NCBI GenBank assembly: GCA_017607445.1
Contig: JAEVHH010000004.1
Coordinates: forward strand, 5,890,001-5,954,000
Direction: 5' to 3'
Origin: Histoplasma ohiense
Lineage: Eukaryota > Ascomycota > Eurotiomycetes > Onygenales > Ajellomycetaceae
Length of the DNA: 64,000 nt
Of the stretch, positions 60,142-64,000 are shown one piece after another. The position numbers were made by a program, and so were the translations under genes. A model generated the notes under the pieces. That model saw nothing but the letters and a program-made list of their open reading frames with translations. It had not been told where the DNA came from and made no database searches. The number at the start of each line of letters is the position of its first letter. The first letter of the stretch is position 1.

Positions 60142-62005
60142 ATGTCTTCGTGCTGCGATAAAAGTTGCCCATCGCGAATGGTCAACTCATCTCATCTCTC
60201 CCAGGAAGACACTGGTGTGGAAAGTGGTGACAGCATATGCCCAGATGGCAATGTGGACAATAATGTCGGCGAAGAGAGTCAGCGAGAAAATACTAGAGAT
60301 CCGGAAAACCAACTATCCGATGGCGACTTTGAAGCACTATCCAAAAATGATCAGGGGTGGAGGAAAATAGTACGGAATTTTACACCTTCGTACGTCCCCC
60401 TTCTTTCATCGAATTTACCCCTCTATACTGGTTGATCAAGCTTCGATTCATTCAGAAAGGATGAGGGTTCTCGCAATGCCATGATTGCCAAACCGAAAAG
60501 AAAAACTTTCGCTAATTTGTCTCTTATCTCTCCCGCTTTGTATGCAGATGGTTCACCGTGAATATGGGGACTGGGATAGTCTCTATCCTTCTCTTCAATC
60601 TCCCATACAACGGAGTGTGGCTCTACTGGATATCTGTTGTCATCTTTGGGCTCAATACAATTTTGTTTAGCACGTTTCTGACAATCTCCATCTTGCGATA
60701 TACCCTTTGGCCGGAGATCTGGGGTGTTATGCTCAAACATCAGGTTCAGTCACTTTTCATCGGGACATTTCCGATGGGGTTTTCCACCATCGTGTCGATG
60801 ATTTCTCTGGTGTGTTCGCCTGTGTGGGGCAATTGGGTGCAGATAGTCACCTGGGCATTATGGATAGTCGACTCCGTCATTTCGCTTGCGTGTGCTGTCG
60901 GCTTCCCATTTATGTTGTACGTATAATTTCTGCTATATTTGTTTATTTCTAGCCTTCTACATCCTGATCGAGAATTTTTTTTCTTTTTTTTCAAGCTACC
61001 GTGGGCTAATTGGATTGTGGACAGAATGATACCTGGGAGACAAACGGATTTACCTTCAATGACCGCGGTATGGCTGTTGCCTGTCGTCAGTACGATCGTT
61101 GCGGCGTCTACCGGTGCAGTTGTAGCCGATTACCTACCAACGCCACAACTTAGTCTGTGGACAATCATAGGTTCGTACATTTCACGTTCATCCGTGATTT
61201 TGATGTTGAGGATGCATTGGGTTATTGAGAAATTGACTTACTTTTTTCTAGCTTCGTATATTCTCTGGGGCCTGGGGATATTATTTTCCATGATAATCCT
61301 CGCGGTATATTTTAAGAGGCTGGCGCTGTACAAGCTACCACCAAAAGCCATGATCGTCAGTACTTGCATTCCTCTTGGACCAATGGGTCAAGGGGGTTTT
61401 GTGTGAGTTAATTTCCCAAGTCCGTTCTTGTTTATTAGAAACAACTTATAGGTCCCCTTGCTGGTTTGAGCGATTGTGGCATTTGAAAAGCTGATCTCAT
61501 CTCAGTATCCTAAAACTCGGTGTCGATGCGAAGAAATTCTTCCCACTGAATAATACCCTTGATGCAACTGCTGGTGACGTATTCTATGCAGTCGGATTCA
61601 TGATCGCATTGATTCTCTGGGGGTTCGGGCTCCTGTGGATGCTTTCTGCGATTATTTCTATTGCTCAATGCAAGCGAATTCCTTTTTCAATGGGGTGGTG
61701 GGCCTCCATTTTCCCGCTGGGCGTTTATGCTAATTGCACCATATTGATGGCCAAAGAAATGCCATCTGAATTTTTCAAAGTGCTTGGTACAGTATGTGTC
61801 ATCCCTTGTTGAAATTATCATCAGACAAACATTCCAGACTCCGCTAACTTGTTGATAGATCCTGTCACTCTGTGTATTGATTTTGTGGATTATCGTCTCC
61901 GCAGGAACTATTAGGGAGGTCATAACTGGGCGCGTTTTCTTTGCGCCATGTCTTAGTGACCTGCGGGTAAAGAGAAAGAAAAGGCTGGGGATTAAAGCTA
62001 ACTAA
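60142..62005 (+). CDS. SSU1-type sulfite efflux / TDT-family transporter
   Basis: Six exons, 60142-60389, 60548-60916, 61025-61170, 61252-61402, 61506-61791 and 61859-62005, give 448 residues with all phases consistent. The first 80 residues are acidic and hydrophilic. The family core begins at SWFTVNMGTGIVSILLFNLP and continues with FIGTFPMGFSTIVSM, FMLMIPGRQ, MTAVWLLPVVSTIVAASTGA, IPLGPMGQGGF and MGWWASIFPLGVYANCTIL. About ten membrane segments are present. This is the tellurite-resistance/dicarboxylate transporter family. The closest match I can recall is the fungal sulfite pump Ssu1, which exports sulfite at the plasma membrane for detoxification and, in keratin-degrading species, for breaking disulfide bonds. 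Malate or other anion transport is an alternative. Several splice sites were selected because they restore conserved sequence (ML-M, II-A-SY). Confidence 0.9.
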
Positions 62006-62540
62006 TCAACTTGCATATATAACTACTCTGTACAGTGCATCGACGAACATATATAGAGTTATAAAATATCTAGAATGGGACAAAGAGCAACCTCTTCCAT
62101 CAAATAAACTATATCAAACTATATAGATATGTACTTTAATATCTAGCTAGGTCATTTGTCAACATTATATTATATTAATATAAATAAGGAATATCAGAGT
62201 AATAAGCTTCAGAGTTATATATTCAATCACTAAATGAGATATTTAATTTATAAATGTAATTATAAATATCTGGTCAATGAAACCAAAATTGGATCCGTAC
62301 TAAAGGCGTCGTGGTCATGAGTGTATATATCATGTGACGGCGGCAGATCTCCAGGGCTTCAGGCGGTAACGGCAATCAACTCTCGGCATACGATATTTAG
62401 CATGTGCTGGTGTGGTGGAGTTTGTAATTCGATGGTGATTTGGGGTTATTAGCAGTATCTGGATCTTTCCACTTGGAGGCGTTGGAAATCGAACAAACCA
62501 TTACCGCCTCAAGAACGTTCCTCGAAACGAATGATGGAGA
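62006..62540. other. Very AT-rich intergenic stretch
   Basis: Bases 62010-62290 are strongly AT-rich, with many TATA/ATAT words and no open frame. It may be a decayed element or simply spacer. The last 100 bases lead into the racemase gene. Confidence 0.5.
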
Positions 62541-63434
62541 ATGGAGGTGCCGGTTTCAGATCAATCTTTCTCAATCCTCATCATCAATCCTAATACATCC
62601 ACACATATGACTGATGGACTCAAACCCCTTCTCCAAAACCTTGCTTGTCCAAACATCCACATTGACTATTTCACAGCTCCACAGGAGCCATCACTGGGGC
62701 CAGACGGGGAGGAAATCAGAGGAATCCCTAGCATCAACTCCAGCGTTGATTCATCACTTTCCGCCCTCCACTGTTTACCTTATTTGACACCTTTGATATC
62801 CAAATATGACGCCTTCCTAGTCGCATGCTACTCAGTGCATCCACTGGTTGGCATGCTGAATGAGCAGATTGGCATCGTTACACCAAATGCAAAGGCTCAG
62901 TTTAGAAAGAAGTACGTGACTGGTATATTCGAGGCAAGCGTGTGGAAAAGTATTTCCCTACTACGCTCTATTTCTGCTGTCAATTCTAGCGCCGATGCTG
63001 GCAAAGGACTTGGGCCAACATTCGGAATCATTTCCACTGGAGATGTATGGAAGGAGATATTTGAAAACGCCGTGCCGGAGCTGCTGCGACGGCGCTCAGA
63101 TTTTGGGACAGATGACAATGTGGACCTGGATTCATTATTTGCTGGGGTCGAGACTACAGGGCTTAGTGCTGTTGAGTTGCATACTACACCTGCAGAAGAG
63201 GTCGAGAAAAGAATGGTAGAAGCAACGGAACGATTAATTAACAGGGCTGGGAAACAAATAGCAGCCATATGTCTCGGATGTGCGGGGATGGCAGGCATGG
63301 ACGGAGTTGTCCGTCAAGGGTGCATAAGAGCGCTTGGTCCAGTGCTGGGAGAGAAAGTCGTTATCATCGAAGGAGTCGTTGCCGGAGTGGAACAACTGGT
63401 TGATGAATATAGTAAATCAGGCGGTTGGTCGTGA
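62541..63434 (+). CDS. Asp/Glu/hydantoin racemase family protein (DCG1-like)
   Basis: A single exon encodes 297 residues. The N-terminal strand and turn LIINPNTSTHMTDGLKPLL is the family hallmark. The two catalytic-type cysteines lie in FLVACYSVHPL and AAICLGCAGMAGM, and GIFEASVWKS and FGIISTGDVWKEIFE match the fungal DCG1 branch. Members act on hydantoins, allantoin or acidic amino acids. Yeast DCG1 is under nitrogen-catabolite control with unclear substrate. A cytosolic isomerase role is likely. The insert between IGIVTPNAKAQF and the following strand is a little longer than I would expect, but no splice signals remove it in frame. It is co-oriented with, but about 530 bases away from, the SSU1-like gene. 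Confidence 0.9.
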   Translation: MEVPVSDQSFSILIINPNTSTHMTDGLKPLLQNLACPNIHIDYFTAPQEPSLGPDGEEIRGIPSINSSVDSSLSALHCLPYLTPLISKYDAFLVACYSVHPLVGMLNEQIGIVTPNAKAQFRKKYVTGIFEASVWKSISLLRSISAVNSSADAGKGLGPTFGIISTGDVWKEIFENAVPELLRRRSDFGTDDNVDLDSLFAGVETTGLSAVELHTTPAEEVEKRMVEATERLINRAGKQIAAICLGCAGMAGMDGVVRQGCIRALGPVLGEKVVIIEGVVAGVEQLVDEYSKSGGWS

Positions 63435-63702
63435 GCTTGGCAATCATAGTTGAATACTTATCGACATAGTGCCTACAATCACAGAGGTTACAGAAGTAAT
63501 TGATATATTTACAGTTCGTCATTTGGAGGGGGCCCAGTGCCCCTTGGCCCCAAAAGTGTTGAAGTAATAACTATGTTACACATGTAGTTTGCAGGGCTGA
63601 GTTCGGTCCAAGCTGCAGGAATCTCCCCAACTTTCCCCTCCACCACGCGAGGACGCGTTCTCCACATCAAAATCAACAACAGCTTCAAGAAAAGTCAGGA
63701 AG

Positions 63703-63840
63703 ATGCCAAGGTATGTTAAAACCCAACTTCTATCCGTATTTAGCAGATATTACATCGTATCTCCTTCTATTAAGTTTATTAATCACATTCTTCTTCTAGG
63801 GAGATAATCACAATCCAGGCTGGCCAGTGCGGCAACAATG
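63703..63840 (+). CDS. Gamma-tubulin, first two exons (continues past window)
   Basis: Exon 1 is 63703-63710 (8 bases, MP and part of R) and exon 2 is 63800-63840. The joined sequence reads MPREIITIQAGQCGNN, the start of fungal gamma-tubulin with its nucleotide-binding loop QAGQCGNN. The next donor is GTACGT at 63841. The remaining 160 bases of the window show no further exon, so exon 3 lies outside. Gamma-tubulin nucleates microtubules at spindle pole bodies. Beta-tubulin starts differently (MREIVHLQTGQCGNQ), so gamma is the best call. Confidence 0.88.
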
Positions 63841-64000
63841 GTACGTCAGACAATTCAGAGCCAGCGGAAAACCCAGTGTTTTCCTATCCCATACATGAAA
63901 AGCTCTCTTTAGTCATTCCAGTGTTATATCAAGCGGCGTGGCCATACCCTGTTCAATTAGTCAGAGGTAAATGGTGCGAACATTAGATGTGGAAACTGAT

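Overview
This is nuclear DNA of a filamentous ascomycete. The genes carry short introns (about 50-200 bases) with GTANGT/GTGAGT donors, CTRAY branch sites and YAG acceptors. The gene set is a normal Pezizomycotina housekeeping set. A decayed DUF3435/C2H2-finger gene of a kind I associate with Onygenales and related Eurotiomycetes, together with CpG-poor sequence that looks like RIP or methylation damage, suggests Onygenales. That placement is an inference.

Left part (1-11.6 kb): a leucine-rich-repeat protein (minus strand) runs off the left edge. It is followed by about 8.7 kb of gene-poor sequence holding a 30-bp perfect palindrome inside decayed direct repeats, a 75-residue MADS-box-like ORF and a broken DUF3435/zinc-finger gene. 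Second part (11.6-21.5 kb): ribosomal protein L5, a HAD hydrolase, the kinetochore subunit Fta4, a conserved coiled-coil protein and a DIP5-like amino acid permease. About 9 kb without a recognisable gene follows (21.5-30.6 kb). Third part (30.6-44.8 kb): an orphan gene with an internal duplication, coatomer epsilon, an alpha/beta hydrolase, a 0.69-kb TA-flanked foldback element (non-autonomous DNA transposon), mannose-6-phosphate isomerase with a 21-base microexon, the SAGA subunit Sgf29, GTP cyclohydrolase II and a SAM methyltransferase with a histidine-rich insert. Right part (47-64 kb): a bZIP/DUF3425 factor, Arp2, a DMT-family transporter, an aldo-keto reductase, an SSU1-type sulfite/dicarboxylate transporter, an Asp/Glu/hydantoin racemase and the first exons of gamma-tubulin at the right edge.

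The genes do not form one pathway. They cover translation, vesicle coats, kinetochore and microtubule nucleation, actin branching, chromatin reading, riboflavin and mannose metabolism, and transport. I see no secondary-metabolite cluster, CRISPR array, tRNA or rRNA gene. The most unusual items are the foldback element, the orphan duplicated-domain protein, the microexon and the decayed mobile-element-type gene. Exon coordinates were derived by hand from splice signals and frame continuity and may be off by a base in places.
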